A stretch of DNA of 54,968 nt from a virus, in IMG/VR virus record IMGVR_UViG_3300020201_000026, positions 1-54,968 of that record; one strand, 5' to 3'. Below are positions 1 through 6,739 of this stretch, in pieces. Within the stretch, counting starts at the first letter, position 1, and each line of letters opens with the position of its first letter. The position numbers were made by a program, and so were the translations under genes. The notes under the pieces were generated by a model. It had not been told where the DNA came from, searched no databases, and worked only from the letters and a program-made list of their open reading frames with translations.

Positions 1-32
1 CGCGTTTTTTTTGTTATTTGTCCTTTTTTCAT
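1..32 (-). CDS. 5' end of a gene cut by the window edge
   Basis: Reading the minus strand from 32, an ATG opens a frame that begins M-K-K-G-Q-I-T-K-K-T and runs off the window. The same residues occur at the start of the 100-aa protein at 4584-4886 (M-T-K-S-K-K-G-Q-I-T-K-K-T). It is preceded by the left-arm leader (ATATTTTATTAA, then CCCTTTAAAC, then A-rich), as for the other minus-strand genes. This is therefore the start of a paralogue and shows that the left arm continues beyond this window. Function unknown. Confidence 0.6.
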   Translation of the reverse strand, partial: MKKGQITKKT

Positions 33-61
33 TTGTTTGGTTTAAAGGGTTAATAAAATAT

Positions 62-517
62 CTATGAAAGATACGGGTTTACGAACAAGCTACTAAAAGT
101 AACATATGACCCGTTTTCTAACCTAAACACGACTATATCGTCTTTTACAGTTAAAAATGTCGCTTTCATTTCAACAATTTTATTCCACACGCTGTCAATC
201 ATCTCAAGCGTAGGAAAATACTTGAAAGACAACAAGTGCTTTTGTCCGTTTTGTTCGCACAAGTCCCATTCAACATCGTATTTGTGGGCATGTTGAATCT
301 TCAACACTTCCCACGAATCGCTGTGTGCCTTGTCGGTCATTCCTCTGGTGTATCTTCCAAACGGAATCAAAACTTGGGTTATTGTGTTTGCCTTAGTGTT
401 GTCATAATTTATTTCAATGACCCCATAAGGTTTTTTGTAGTGAAGTCCTCTAATGGTTATTTTTGGACAGGTTCTTTCTCCGTCCAACACCCATTTTGAA
501 CTTAATATGTTTGTCAT
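62..517 (-). CDS. Hypothetical protein, 151 aa
   Basis: I do not recognise this protein. It is a soluble-looking 151-aa polypeptide with alternating beta-type segments and no signal peptide or membrane segment. The start at 517 is supported by the left-arm leader (ATTTAAACCAATTAAAAA before ATG). The gap upstream holds a pseudoknot (542-568) and two strong hairpins, so translation or mRNA stability may be controlled by structure. The stop codon lies about 30 bp from the truncated gene at the window edge. Probably an early accessory protein, judged by position only. Confidence 0.75.
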   Translation of the reverse strand: MTNILSSKWVLDGERTCPKITIRGLHYKKPYGVIEINYDNTKANTITQVLIPFGRYTRGMTDKAHSDSWEVLKIQHAHKYDVEWDLCEQNGQKHLLSFKYFPTLEMIDSVWNKIVEMKATFLTVKDDIVVFRLENGSYVTFSSLFVNPYLS

Positions 518-541
518 TTTTTAATTGGTTTAAATGTAAAT

Positions 542-568
542 AAGCAGTTTACACTCTTGCTTAGGAGT
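542..568 (-). ncRNA. Pseudoknot element, copy 3 (leader of the 151-aa gene)
   Basis: On the minus strand ACTC (568-565) pairs with GAGT (556-553) around a TAAGCA loop. AAGCA of that loop can pair with TGCTT (546-542), giving an H-type pseudoknot. The loop and TGCTT are identical to the two longer copies at 8795-8821 and 9134-9160, while stem 1 differs (ACTC/GAGT against AGTCC/GGACT), a compensatory change. The closing pair is a C-A mismatch here. It lies 24 nt before the ATG of the downstream gene. Confidence 0.5.
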
Positions 569-569
569 T

Positions 570-637
570 GTTTTAAACCTCTTTATAAAAGCGGTTTAAA
601 ACGTAATAGGTGAGGACAATACTATACTACCTATTAC
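570..637 (-). other. Two strong hairpins between the 111-aa and 151-aa genes
   Basis: 570-602 is a perfect 10-bp inverted repeat (GTTTTAAACC/GGTTTAAAAC, 13-nt loop). 603-637 is a perfect 9-bp inverted repeat (GTAATAGGT/ACCTATTAC) that overlaps the last codons of the upstream gene. They could stabilise the mRNA end or attenuate transcription. No long T run follows, so a classical terminator is not shown. Confidence 0.55.
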
Positions 638-962
638 TGTATTTTCTCCAATTGTATAGTTGTGGGGCAAGTAAGTGGTAGCAATATTTAGCCACCGCCC
701 AAGTGTCTTTTTTCCAATTGTATTTTTCTTTGTCAAGTAATCTTGAACAGAACTGAGCTACATAACAGGAGTTTTCCTCCCAATCAAAGCAGTTGTTTTC
801 AATCTGCCAAGCTATTAAATCATAGCTTGAATGTGCATACAACCACGCGTATTGTTGCCCGTGTTCAATGAACGCTAAGTGGACATTTAACTTTCCATTT
901 TCAAATCGCAATCGCCATTCATCACAAGGCACTGTTGTTAGGTTTTCTAATTCAATTATCAT
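627..962 (-). CDS. Hypothetical protein with W/C-rich repeats, 111 aa
   Basis: Not recognised. The C-terminal half contains roughly 20-residue imperfect repeats of the type F/Y-x-W-x(4-6)-A/Y-V-A-x-F/Y-C-x-x-L-L, unusually rich in Trp, Tyr and Cys. The segment N-G-K-L-N-V faintly resembles F-G-K-L-N-V in the 128-aa protein at 9747-10133, so the two might be distant relatives. The start at 962 follows a TTTTATTAA leader. No signal peptide or membrane segment is seen. Confidence 0.75.
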   Translation of the reverse strand: MIIELENLTTVPCDEWRLRFENGKLNVHLAFIEHGQQYAWLYAHSSYDLIAWQIENNCFDWEENSCYVAQFCSRLLDKEKYNWKKDTWAVAKYCYHLLAPQLYNWRKYSNR

Positions 963-993
963 GTTTTTGTTTTTTGGGTTAAAAATTAATAAA

Positions 994-1021
994 ATAGGGC
1001 TTACTTAAAAGCAAACCCTAT
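994..1021 (-). terminator. Hairpin with U-rich tail after the helicase gene
   Basis: On the minus strand ATAGGG pairs with CCCTAT and the stem extends to 12 pairs (two of them G-U) around a TTTA loop. It is followed directly by TTTTATTAA. It begins three bases after the helicase stop. The shape is that of an intrinsic terminator or attenuator, and the tail merges with the leader of the next gene. A close relative sits at 3929-3951. Confidence 0.6.
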
Positions 1022-1024
1022 CAG

Positions 1025-3844
1025 TTATCCTAACATTGCCTGACGAAGCATCACTGCTAAATCAGATTCAGACTCTGTTTCGTCTTTTCTGTCTTCAATT
1101 AGTTGGTTAAGCAACCTGACAGCTTGCACGTGAAATACATACATACTCAAAGAGCTATCAAACTCCTTTAACACGTCTTCAAGGGCTTCACAAAGAAGGC
1201 TTTGTTTTGCGGTTAAAGAGCGGTAGTCTATCTCATCAAGATATGCGTTTATCTCACCAATGGAGTGTTCAAACTCTTGGCAATAGTAGAAGTCTAACGC
1301 CATAGTTTTTAAACTCTCCTTTTCTGACTCAGCAATATCCCTTTGGTCAGTCTTTCTCCAGTAAAAGGCATCTTTTTCTTGTGCTATGTACTTATACACA
1401 TCAGCACTTAACAAAGAATTGTACTCCACTGTAAAAGAGTCAATTAGTTCTTCAACAGACAACTTGAAATCTACTTTTACGCAGGCTTTGTAGCTGTTTA
1501 TCACTAATCTTTCTTTTTCTATTTCCTCCTGCTTTTTTTCATTAGCGACATAGTCGTAATACAGCTGAGATAACTCAGTGTGAGACAGAACACCTTGTCC
1601 TTTATAACAATAAAAGACAACAACCCCTCCTAATTCTAAAGGAAGAGTGAGAAAGTTAGACAAAGAACTAACTGCAAGCAATATCCTTTCTGCTGAGTAT
1701 GACACAGAACTACCTTTGTAGCTGTCTGGTAGTATCTCGTTAACAAAGGAGTAGTGCTTTTTAATATCCTCAATAGATTTCTCTAAAGATTCAATTATCA
1801 GCTCTTTTTGTGATTCTACACTGGCAAAAGTAGGCACAGTTTTAATAACTAATACCACTTTATCTTCTCCTAACAATTCAAGTTTGGTATTAACCACTTT
1901 GATTTGGGATTGATAGTTAGGTAAATAGATACTGCTCACTGCTTTTGCGTGAATCTCCTCTGTTGTTAAAGGAGTAGAAATCCTCATTTCAGCGTTGCCC
2001 ATTGCATATACCGTAACAGTTTCACTATCAGCGTTAAACACTCTTTCTTTAGTGAATAAAGAAGGGTCAAGCTTGTAAACAAGCGCAACTACTGCCTCGT
2101 TAAAATACGTAACGTTAGTAAGAAAAGTAGCTCTTCCAATACTTGTTACTGTACCTGTTGTGTAGGAGAAATAACTCCCTTCAGAAGCAGCCGACACTTT
2201 CGTATCAAATGCTACCCTGTATGCTTTACAGCCTTTAGCTGCAACCACAACAACGGAACACAATTGCTCAGTTACTTGCTGAGTGTCTGTCATATACCCT
2301 AATTGGCTTAGAATAATAGACAGCTTTCTGTATCCCTCAAGGGCTTCTTGCTCCGCCATATAAAAAGTCATTGACTCTTTTGCTTGGCGTACTTCTTTGT
2401 TGTTCTTTTTAGCCACGATGCTGTCGTACAACTTTATATTGGCGTAAGAAGTAGACACAAACTTTGAAAAAAACTTGTTAGTTTTATCTTCGTCTGCTTT
2501 TTTGTCTATGACTGTTCCAAATTTAGTGTACGCCTCAATGGCAAGAAACTTTGCAACTTCTTTGGCGATGCCAAGTTCCATTGCATAATAGAGAATTAGA
2601 GCTTGGTTATACTCTAACATCGTCAATAGAGGAGCAATCCTTTTACCTTTTACAGTAAAACTATTGTTGCTTTCTATTACGTCATTTGCACGAAGCTCTT
2701 CAAGAACCTCGTTGTACTCCATTTGGTTATATGGAGTTATCAGATTTTCGTTATCTACACCTTGTGATAAAGTGTTAACAACAAACTCTCTTGCGTCCAA
2801 CAAGTCAATGGCTCTTAATGGATACTGTTGACGAGAATCGTAAGAACCTATAAGAGTGTATTTGTAAGGCATAGAACCTTGTTCAAGTTGCATTCTTCCA
2901 ATACGCCCAGCAGCTTGCGCCACCTCAGCTTTTGAAACGCTGTAAGTAGTCAATTGCTTGACTCCTTTAACGTTTACCATATGTCGTATTTGACCTAAGT
3001 CAATCACAGACTTTATCCATTTAGGATACGTTAAGCCTGTACGACCTATGTTAGTTGCAATGATAACAGCTTGTCCTTCTTTATGCTGGAGATAAGCCAT
3101 ACGGTCTTTACTGTCCATTTCACCGTGCATAAGATACACAGTTACTTTAGATGAAGCCTTAGTCGCATATGCTTCAACAATAGCTTGTACTTCAGCTATC
3201 TCCTTCTTTCCAGGACAGATAACTATGAAGTTGTACCCTTCTTCAAGTCTTGTATTGACAGTTGAAGTTAGGTTTTGAGAAGTTATCACACTCCCAAACA
3301 CAGGCGAGCCTTCTACACTGAAGCTTGTAGTAGTAGCTTCCACTACATTACAGTTTAGATAAGAAGCAAACATTGTACCTTGCACAGTCGCAGACATAAT
3401 CAAGACTTTACAGCCTAATTCTCTTGCTTTGTACAAGTTGATAATAGTGTTAAGCTCTAATTCGTGAGCTTCATCTATTACCACTAAAGTAGATGACATA
3501 TCCTCTTTGCCTAATTTAGACGTGAGGATTCCTTCGGTCATATACACAACAGAAGCATTAGCATTGCTGCTTGTACCTCTTCCTGTGATATGCCCTATCA
3601 TATCGGGTTGTCCACAGCCTTCAATAGCTGTAGCAGAGTTGCTTTCTGCTTGGCTAATGCGTGGCTGCGAGACATACACTTTGCTTATACCCTCTACGGC
3701 AGTCAGCAAGTGCAGTGGCAAGTATATGGTCTTACCTGTCCCTGTAGGACTTGTAAGAACACATCTGCCAACAGTGTTGAGCTGAGAGGCAATGCTCTCG
3801 GCATAACGAGCTATAGGCAGCTCTTTAAACCATTTTTTCTCCAT
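1025..3844 (-). CDS. DEAH-box (SF2) helicase, HrpA/HrpB-like core with long C-terminus
   Basis: An NTP-dependent helicase of the DEAH/RHA class, which in cells mostly acts on RNA. Visible motifs: I S-P-T-G-T-G-K-T (32-39), Ia Q-P-R (60-62), II D-E-A-H (124-127), III S-A-T (151-153), V A-T-N-I-G-R-T-G (263-270) and VI Q-A-A-G-R-I-G-R (310-317). The remaining 620 or so residues are not recognised; they are longer than, and visibly unlike, the usual HrpB tail. The gene is by far the largest of the left arm and lies among structured RNAs, so RNA is an attractive but unproven substrate; DNA replication or transcription is equally possible. The start at 3844 is preceded by AACCTTTAAAAACATAAAACA, the shared leader. 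Confidence 0.88.
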   Translation of the reverse strand: MEKKWFKELPIARYAESIASQLNTVGRCVLTSPTGTGKTIYLPLHLLTAVEGISKVYVSQPRISQAESNSATAIEGCGQPDMIGHITGRGTSSNANASVVYMTEGILTSKLGKEDMSSTLVVIDEAHELELNTIINLYKARELGCKVLIMSATVQGTMFASYLNCNVVEATTTSFSVEGSPVFGSVITSQNLTSTVNTRLEEGYNFIVICPGKKEIAEVQAIVEAYATKASSKVTVYLMHGEMDSKDRMAYLQHKEGQAVIIATNIGRTGLTYPKWIKSVIDLGQIRHMVNVKGVKQLTTYSVSKAEVAQAAGRIGRMQLEQGSMPYKYTLIGSYDSRQQYPLRAIDLLDAREFVVNTLSQGVDNENLITPYNQMEYNEVLEELRANDVIESNNSFTVKGKRIAPLLTMLEYNQALILYYAMELGIAKEVAKFLAIEAYTKFGTVIDKKADEDKTNKFFSKFVSTSYANIKLYDSIVAKKNNKEVRQAKESMTFYMAEQEALEGYRKLSIILSQLGYMTDTQQVTEQLCSVVVVAAKGCKAYRVAFDTKVSAASEGSYFSYTTGTVTSIGRATFLTNVTYFNEAVVALVYKLDPSLFTKERVFNADSETVTVYAMGNAEMRISTPLTTEEIHAKAVSSIYLPNYQSQIKVVNTKLELLGEDKVVLVIKTVPTFASVESQKELIIESLEKSIEDIKKHYSFVNEILPDSYKGSSVSYSAERILLAVSSLSNFLTLPLELGGVVVFYCYKGQGVLSHTELSQLYYDYVANEKKQEEIEKERLVINSYKACVKVDFKLSVEELIDSFTVEYNSLLSADVYKYIAQEKDAFYWRKTDQRDIAESEKESLKTMALDFYYCQEFEHSIGEINAYLDEIDYRSLTAKQSLLCEALEDVLKEFDSSLSMYVFHVQAVRLLNQLIEDRKDETESESDLAVMLRQAMLG

Positions 3845-3867
3845 TGTTTTATGTTTTTAAAGGTTTG

Positions 3868-3919
3868 TGAATAAGATTGGATTTGAACCAATTCTCCATA
3901 GGAGCAACCTTGCTTATTC
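3868..3919 (-). ncRNA. tRNA-like structure (acceptor stem and T-arm, no normal D or anticodon arm)
   Basis: On the minus strand GAATAAG (3919-3913) pairs perfectly with CTTATTC (3875-3869), followed by a discriminator A. The T-arm is canonical: ATTGG, loop TTCAAAT, CCAAT. Only 21 nt separate acceptor stem and T-arm instead of about 42; they contain one small hairpin, CTCC-TAT-GGAG. No CCA is encoded, as for the complete tRNA at 11709. It lies just before the helicase start, inside its leader. It is either a tRNA shrunken by deletion or a functional tRNA mimic processed by RNase P. Confidence 0.6.
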
Positions 3920-3928
3920 AATAAAAGT

Positions 3929-3951
3929 AGGGGCTACAAGAAGCAACCCCT
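3929..3951 (-). terminator. Hairpin after the Csx20-like gene
   Basis: On the minus strand AGGGG pairs with CCCCT, extended through G-U pairs to nine pairs with a TTCTT loop, followed by ACTTTTATT. It starts five bases after the stop at 3957. It resembles the hairpin at 994-1021. Two pairs are G-U only when read on the minus strand, matching the gene direction. Confidence 0.55.
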
Positions 3952-3956
3952 TATAA

Positions 3957-4379
3957 CTAAAACATCTCTCTCCACTGTACGTGTTGAAAGACCGTTGTTT
4001 TGGTAACACTCCCGTCGGGGTTTACCAGCTCAACGGACTTTCTTTCGGTGGTTGACTGAATGCACACAAGAGAGGTATGTGCGTTTTTGTAGTGGGCATA
4101 CAAGTTAGCCCACATTGTCAGGGTAGGCTCACCTGTGCAATAAAAGTGAGTTGCCTCTTCCATTATTGCTTCTGAGACTATCCTCAGAGCAAGCAACTGT
4201 ATTTCTTCTAAAGTTGCTGTTGCTGAAATGGCTGACATTTGAGCTTGCAACTCAGGGTCTACCTCTTTCAAGGTAACAATTGAGTCTTCGTGGTCTTTGC
4301 CAAATTGCGAGTTAAATCCTTCAACTTGAGACTCTGTCAAAACGTGGCTAAACGCGACAAATAACTTCTTGTTTTTCAT
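3957..4379 (-). CDS. Csx20-like CARF-fold protein, putative anti-type III CRISPR factor
   Basis: 140 aa. It starts K-L-F-V-A-F-S-H-V-L-T-E-S-Q (5-18), with a central Y-C-T-G-E (80-84), S-T-T-E-R-K-S-V-E (109-117), D-G-S-V (122-125) and V-F-Q-H-V-Q-W-R-E (130-138). This pattern (hydrophobic strand then S/N-H-x-L-T-x-x-Q, and a tail of S-T-T-x-R then D-G-S-V then F-x-H-V-x-x-R) is what I recall for the Csx20 family of small CARF-like proteins, which bind or degrade cyclic oligoadenylate messengers of type III CRISPR systems. A phage copy would quench that signal, as AcrIII-1 does. The family call rests on remembered motifs; the activity is inferred. A diverged paralogue is at 9175-9606. Confidence 0.6.
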   Translation of the reverse strand: MKNKKLFVAFSHVLTESQVEGFNSQFGKDHEDSIVTLKEVDPELQAQMSAISATATLEEIQLLALRIVSEAIMEEATHFYCTGEPTLTMWANLYAHYKNAHTSLVCIQSTTERKSVELVNPDGSVTKTTVFQHVQWREMF

Positions 4380-4430
4380 ACTTTTATTTTTAAAGGTTTT
4401 AGCAACGATGCACCTTTATCCATTTGTTTC

Positions 4431-4516
4431 GCACACCCGTCCTGTGTGCTACATCTACCTCGTAGATGAGTTTATAAAGGGTTAGATACAACCTTTATAA
4501 ACTGACTTTGCAAAGT
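4431..4516 (-). ncRNA. Four consecutive hairpins in the leader of the Csx20-like gene
   Basis: Read on plus: GCACAC/GTGTGC with 7-nt loop (4431-4449), CATCTAC/GTAGATG with 3-nt loop (4452-4468), a perfect 12-bp AGTTTATAAAGG/CCTTTATAAACT with 11-nt loop (4469-4503), and the palindrome ACTTTGCAAAGT (4505-4516). They are almost back to back, which suggests one folded RNA rather than chance. The 204-bp gap has no open frame worth reporting. Strand is assigned from the flanking genes. Confidence 0.5.
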
Positions 4517-4549
4517 TAGTGAAATAACTTCGCATTTGCAAACAAATTA

Positions 4550-4580
4550 AAAAGCCTTCCAATTAAATCGGAAGGCTTTT
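4550..4580 (-). terminator. Intrinsic terminator after the 100-aa gene
   Basis: A perfect 11-bp stem (AAAAGCCTTCC/GGAAGGCTTTT, 9-nt loop) lies three bases after the stop at 4584, with a T run when read on the minus strand. Because A and T runs flank both sides it could work in both directions. It shares its loop and upper stem style with the terminator at 9712-9737. Confidence 0.85.
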
Positions 4581-4583
4581 GGG

Positions 4584-4886
4584 TTAAAATGTTGCTAAGT
4601 AAGCTCTCCTTGCCACAGATTCATTCAAGTTTAACCATACGAGGTACTCCTCGTTGGTCATGTCTTGAATGAAGATATATTTTATGCAACTTCTTGCCCC
4701 ACGAGAGCCATAATACGCTTCTTTTACTTCACTTGTGTCTTGTAGCCAATGGCTAAGGGGAGTCTCCTTAGATGTGGAGCAATTAAGCTCCAATAAATCA
4801 CTGAGATACAATTTACCTATTGACCCACTTCTGCGAATTGGGTAATTTGTTTTTTTTGTTATTTGCCCTTTTTTTGACTTTGTCAT
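4584..4886 (-). CDS. Hypothetical protein, 100 aa
   Basis: Not recognised. The N-terminus is basic (Lys/Arg-rich over the first 20 residues) and is shared with the truncated gene at the left window edge, which suggests a small gene family with a common N-terminal tag. The rest is mixed alpha/beta with no membrane segment. The start is preceded by TTTTTTATTAA and two ATTTAAAC boxes. A strong terminator follows. Confidence 0.7.
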   Translation of the reverse strand: MTKSKKGQITKKTNYPIRRSGSIGKLYLSDLLELNCSTSKETPLSHWLQDTSEVKEAYYGSRGARSCIKYIFIQDMTNEEYLVWLNLNESVARRAYLATF

Positions 4887-4936
4887 ACGTTTAAATTGTT
4901 TAAATTGTTAATAAAAAACAGTACGTTTAAAAAACT

Positions 4937-4965
4937 CTTATCAACAGTATGTCTTGGTTGATAAG
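4937..4965 (-). other. Perfect 9-bp hairpin between the 170-aa and 100-aa genes
   Basis: CTTATCAAC pairs with GTTGATAAG around an 11-nt loop. On the minus strand it is followed after two bases by TTTTTT, so it can act as an intrinsic terminator behind the 170-aa gene. The leader of the next gene begins just after it. Confidence 0.6.
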
Positions 4966-4974
4966 AATTTTGAA

Positions 4975-5487
4975 TTATTTTGTGAGGAGAAAATGACTGT
5001 TTGCTTGTGTTTTGTATAACACAAAACAGTCATTTGCCGCTAAGGCTGTCCCTGAATTGCTCCCTTTCTCCTCAATAAAATATTGGCGAGTTTCAAAGAA
5101 CACAAGGGTATCTTCTCCTTCTTTTTGAAAGACTTGGAGCATTTGTCCTTTGTCAGTCCCTACTTGGTCTTCCCAATCCTTTCTACAAGATAAGCCCTCG
5201 TAGATATGTTGGTTTATGTGATGAAACTCACACGCCATTGGCAGTGTGATTTCTTTTCTGTTTACCAAAAATGTCTCTGGATTGATTTCAAAGGACACCT
5301 TGTATTCGTATGGACTACCCTCCGAGTAGTCGTCCTTTGCAGAAATCTCATACGGCTCTGAGTTACTCGCAAACCCAATAACTAGTTCGTCGTGATAGCT
5401 TACACTTGCCATTAAGTGCTTGCCGCCCTCAATGAGGGTCTCGCCTGTTATGGCGTTTTTTATTAAAATTTCCGTGAAGTTTGACAT
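4975..5487 (-). CDS. Hypothetical protein, 170 aa
   Basis: Not recognised. The sequence alternates short beta-type segments with acidic turns and has no signal peptide, membrane segment or catalytic motif that I can name. The start at 5487 follows ATCCAAAAACA. Its leader is unusual in carrying about seven copies of TAAACCC (5498-5545) where the other left-arm genes have the TTTTATTAA/CCTTTAAAC leader. Confidence 0.75.
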   Translation of the reverse strand: MSNFTEILIKNAITGETLIEGGKHLMASVSYHDELVIGFASNSEPYEISAKDDYSEGSPYEYKVSFEINPETFLVNRKEITLPMACEFHHINQHIYEGLSCRKDWEDQVGTDKGQMLQVFQKEGEDTLVFFETRQYFIEEKGSNSGTALAANDCFVLYKTQANSHFLLTK

Positions 5488-5497
5488 TGTTTTTGGA

Positions 5498-5545
5498 TTT
5501 AGGGTTTAGGGTTTAGGGTTTAGGGTTTAGGGTTTAGGGTTTAGG
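5498..5545. repeat. Tandem (TTTAGGG)6.9 repeat
   Basis: Six full copies and one six-base partial copy of TTTAGGG without any mismatch, 48 bp in all. The unit equals the plant-type telomere repeat, but the setting is a phage intergenic region 10 bp upstream of an ATG. Its minus-strand transcript, (UAAACCC)n, begins the leader of the 170-aa gene. A perfect array suggests slippage and possible copy-number variation. Confidence 0.95.
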
Positions 5546-5554
5546 CTACGATTA

Positions 5555-5593
5555 AGAAAAAGGCTCTTTAATTTAATTGTAGAACCCTTTTCT
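5555..5593 (-). terminator. Imperfect hairpin with T-rich end after the 123-aa gene
   Basis: On the minus strand AGAAAAGG pairs with CCTTTTTCT (one bulge) and the stem continues with U-A and U-G pairs toward an AT-rich loop. The T-rich 3' arm makes it terminator-like. The telomere-like array follows immediately. Confidence 0.45.
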
Positions 5594-5610
5594 AATTTAA
5601 TTTTAGCGCA

Positions 5611-5982
5611 CTATACTATTGAAAACCTGCTGATGTACAGGTTTTCTTCTTGGTCTTGGTCTTCGTCTTCAAGAACCCATTCGTGGGCTATGGTTTTGAT
5701 GCGTGGGAATCTTGCGATTCTTCCACACTCAACTCCAAAAACGTACAACTCAATAGTGCATTGAGCTGTCAAGTCTACTCTCAACCCACCATATTGGACG
5801 GCATACGCCCAGTTTATATTTGTTTCTAACAGAAACAAGGCAACCTCATATTGCACTTGTTCTGTGATTGGTGTGAACTTGTTAATCCCTCCATAAATGG
5901 AGTTTTTTAACTGTTCTACCATTTCTTCCTTTTCTTCTTGGTCAGCAGAGTTGTAATTTCTGCTGAATTCATAATTGTCCAT
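5611..5982 (-). CDS. Hypothetical protein, 123 aa, paralogue of the 9747-10133 product
   Basis: Not recognised. The core E-V-A-L-F-L-L-E-x(4)-W-A-Y-A-V-Q-Y-G-G-L-R-V followed by V-x-C/L-G-x-I and a R/K-F-P motif aligns with the 128-aa protein at 9747-10133 (E-I-A-F-C-L-L-K, W-A-Y-A-V-Q-F-G-K-L-N-V, K-F-P), so the two are paralogues. The C-terminus is acidic (about ten Asp/Glu). The start has the TTTTATTAAACC leader. No membrane segment. Confidence 0.75.
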   Translation of the reverse strand: MDNYEFSRNYNSADQEEKEEMVEQLKNSIYGGINKFTPITEQVQYEVALFLLETNINWAYAVQYGGLRVDLTAQCTIELYVFGVECGRIARFPRIKTIAHEWVLEDEDQDQEENLYISRFSIV

Positions 5983-6013
5983 AGTTTTTTGTTTTGTTTA
6001 ATGGTTTAATAAA

Positions 6014-6041
6014 ACAGGACTTACATCTTACGACTGCCTGT
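6014..6041 (-). other. Intergenic hairpin of the ACAGG/CCTGT family
   Basis: On the minus strand ACAGG and CCTGT flank an 18-nt loop containing GTAAGATGTAAGT, then TTTTATTAA. The same 28-nt block recurs at 6709-6736 and 7879-7906 with two or three changes. It begins shortly after a stop codon each time, so it is a repeated gene-junction module. The 5-bp stem alone is weak; conservation of the loop suggests that the loop matters. Confidence 0.55.
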
Positions 6042-6050
6042 TGTTAGTTT

Positions 6051-6680
6051 TTAGATAGACTTCAGCATTTCTGCGAGTTTCTCTAACGTTTGAAGTCTTT
6101 CCGATACTACGGATTGAGCAGCGTAGATGACGGATTTCAACGCACTTGGCAGGGAGGTTACGGCATGAGGGGTCATGTCATAGTCCCCGAATAAAACACC
6201 AAGAGCAACCTCGTAAGGGAGCTTTGTAAAGTCTTCCCCTCCAAAACCGTTAAAGATGTTAGCCAAAGATACTCGCTCCATTTCTTCTCCATTGATTTTT
6301 GCAGAGGTTACTATTTCCCCTGAAACTATCCTTTCAGCAACCGTTTTGCAAACGAATGCAAAAAGGTTGAGTTCACCTCCATAACAATCACTGTCGTCTG
6401 CCAAATGGTTTTCAATAGCAACATTATTAATGGTTATTGTTGCTACTTCTACTACGCTGTACTTTTCCCCCCAAAAACTTGCTTGTGCGAGACTTGCAAG
6501 CATGGGTTGTCCGTTAGGGTTGAATAACCCCTCTATAATAGTTTGCGACAAAACTACATCACTGTTTATTGCCGCTTGTGTCTTGGTCTTTGCCATTAAA
6601 ACAAAAGCTGTTGCTTCTGCTTCGGTGGGGAAGAAGTACTCATTTGTTTTTTGAGTACGTTGGTTTTTGATAGTGAACAT
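6051..6680 (-). CDS. Hypothetical protein, 209 aa, tandem paralogue A
   Basis: Not recognised. It shares about half of its residues with the adjacent 206-aa product: N-terminus M-F-x-I-K-N-x-R then K-T-N-E-Y-F-F, the central L-A-D-D-S and F-x-N-x-F-G-x-E-D, P-Y-x-V-A-x-G-V-L-F-G-D-Y, and the C-terminus R-L-Q-T-L-E-x-L-A-x-M-L-K-S-I. The C-terminal helix ends in a coiled-coil-like stretch. The pair arose by tandem duplication including the junction hairpin. Leader TTTTATTAACC present. Confidence 0.8.
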   Translation of the reverse strand: MFTIKNQRTQKTNEYFFPTEAEATAFVLMAKTKTQAAINSDVVLSQTIIEGLFNPNGQPMLASLAQASFWGEKYSVVEVATITINNVAIENHLADDSDCYGGELNLFAFVCKTVAERIVSGEIVTSAKINGEEMERVSLANIFNGFGGEDFTKLPYEVALGVLFGDYDMTPHAVTSLPSALKSVIYAAQSVVSERLQTLEKLAEMLKSI

Positions 6681-6708
6681 TTTTTTACTTGTTTAAAAGG
6701 TTAATAAA

Positions 6709-6736
6709 ACAGGACTTACATCTTGCGACTGCCTGT
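6709..6736 (-). other. Intergenic hairpin of the ACAGG/CCTGT family
   Basis: ACAGG/CCTGT on the minus strand with loop CAGTCGCAAGATGTAAGT, followed by TTTTATTAA. It differs from 6014-6041 at one base in the 28-nt block. It lies between the two tandem paralogues and begins three bases after a stop codon. Confidence 0.55.
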
Positions 6737-6739
6737 GTG

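Noticed and set aside
5498-5545. Eukaryotic chromosome end or contamination because of the TTTAGGG array
   Set aside because: The array is short, internal and flanked on both sides by phage genes of one continuous style.
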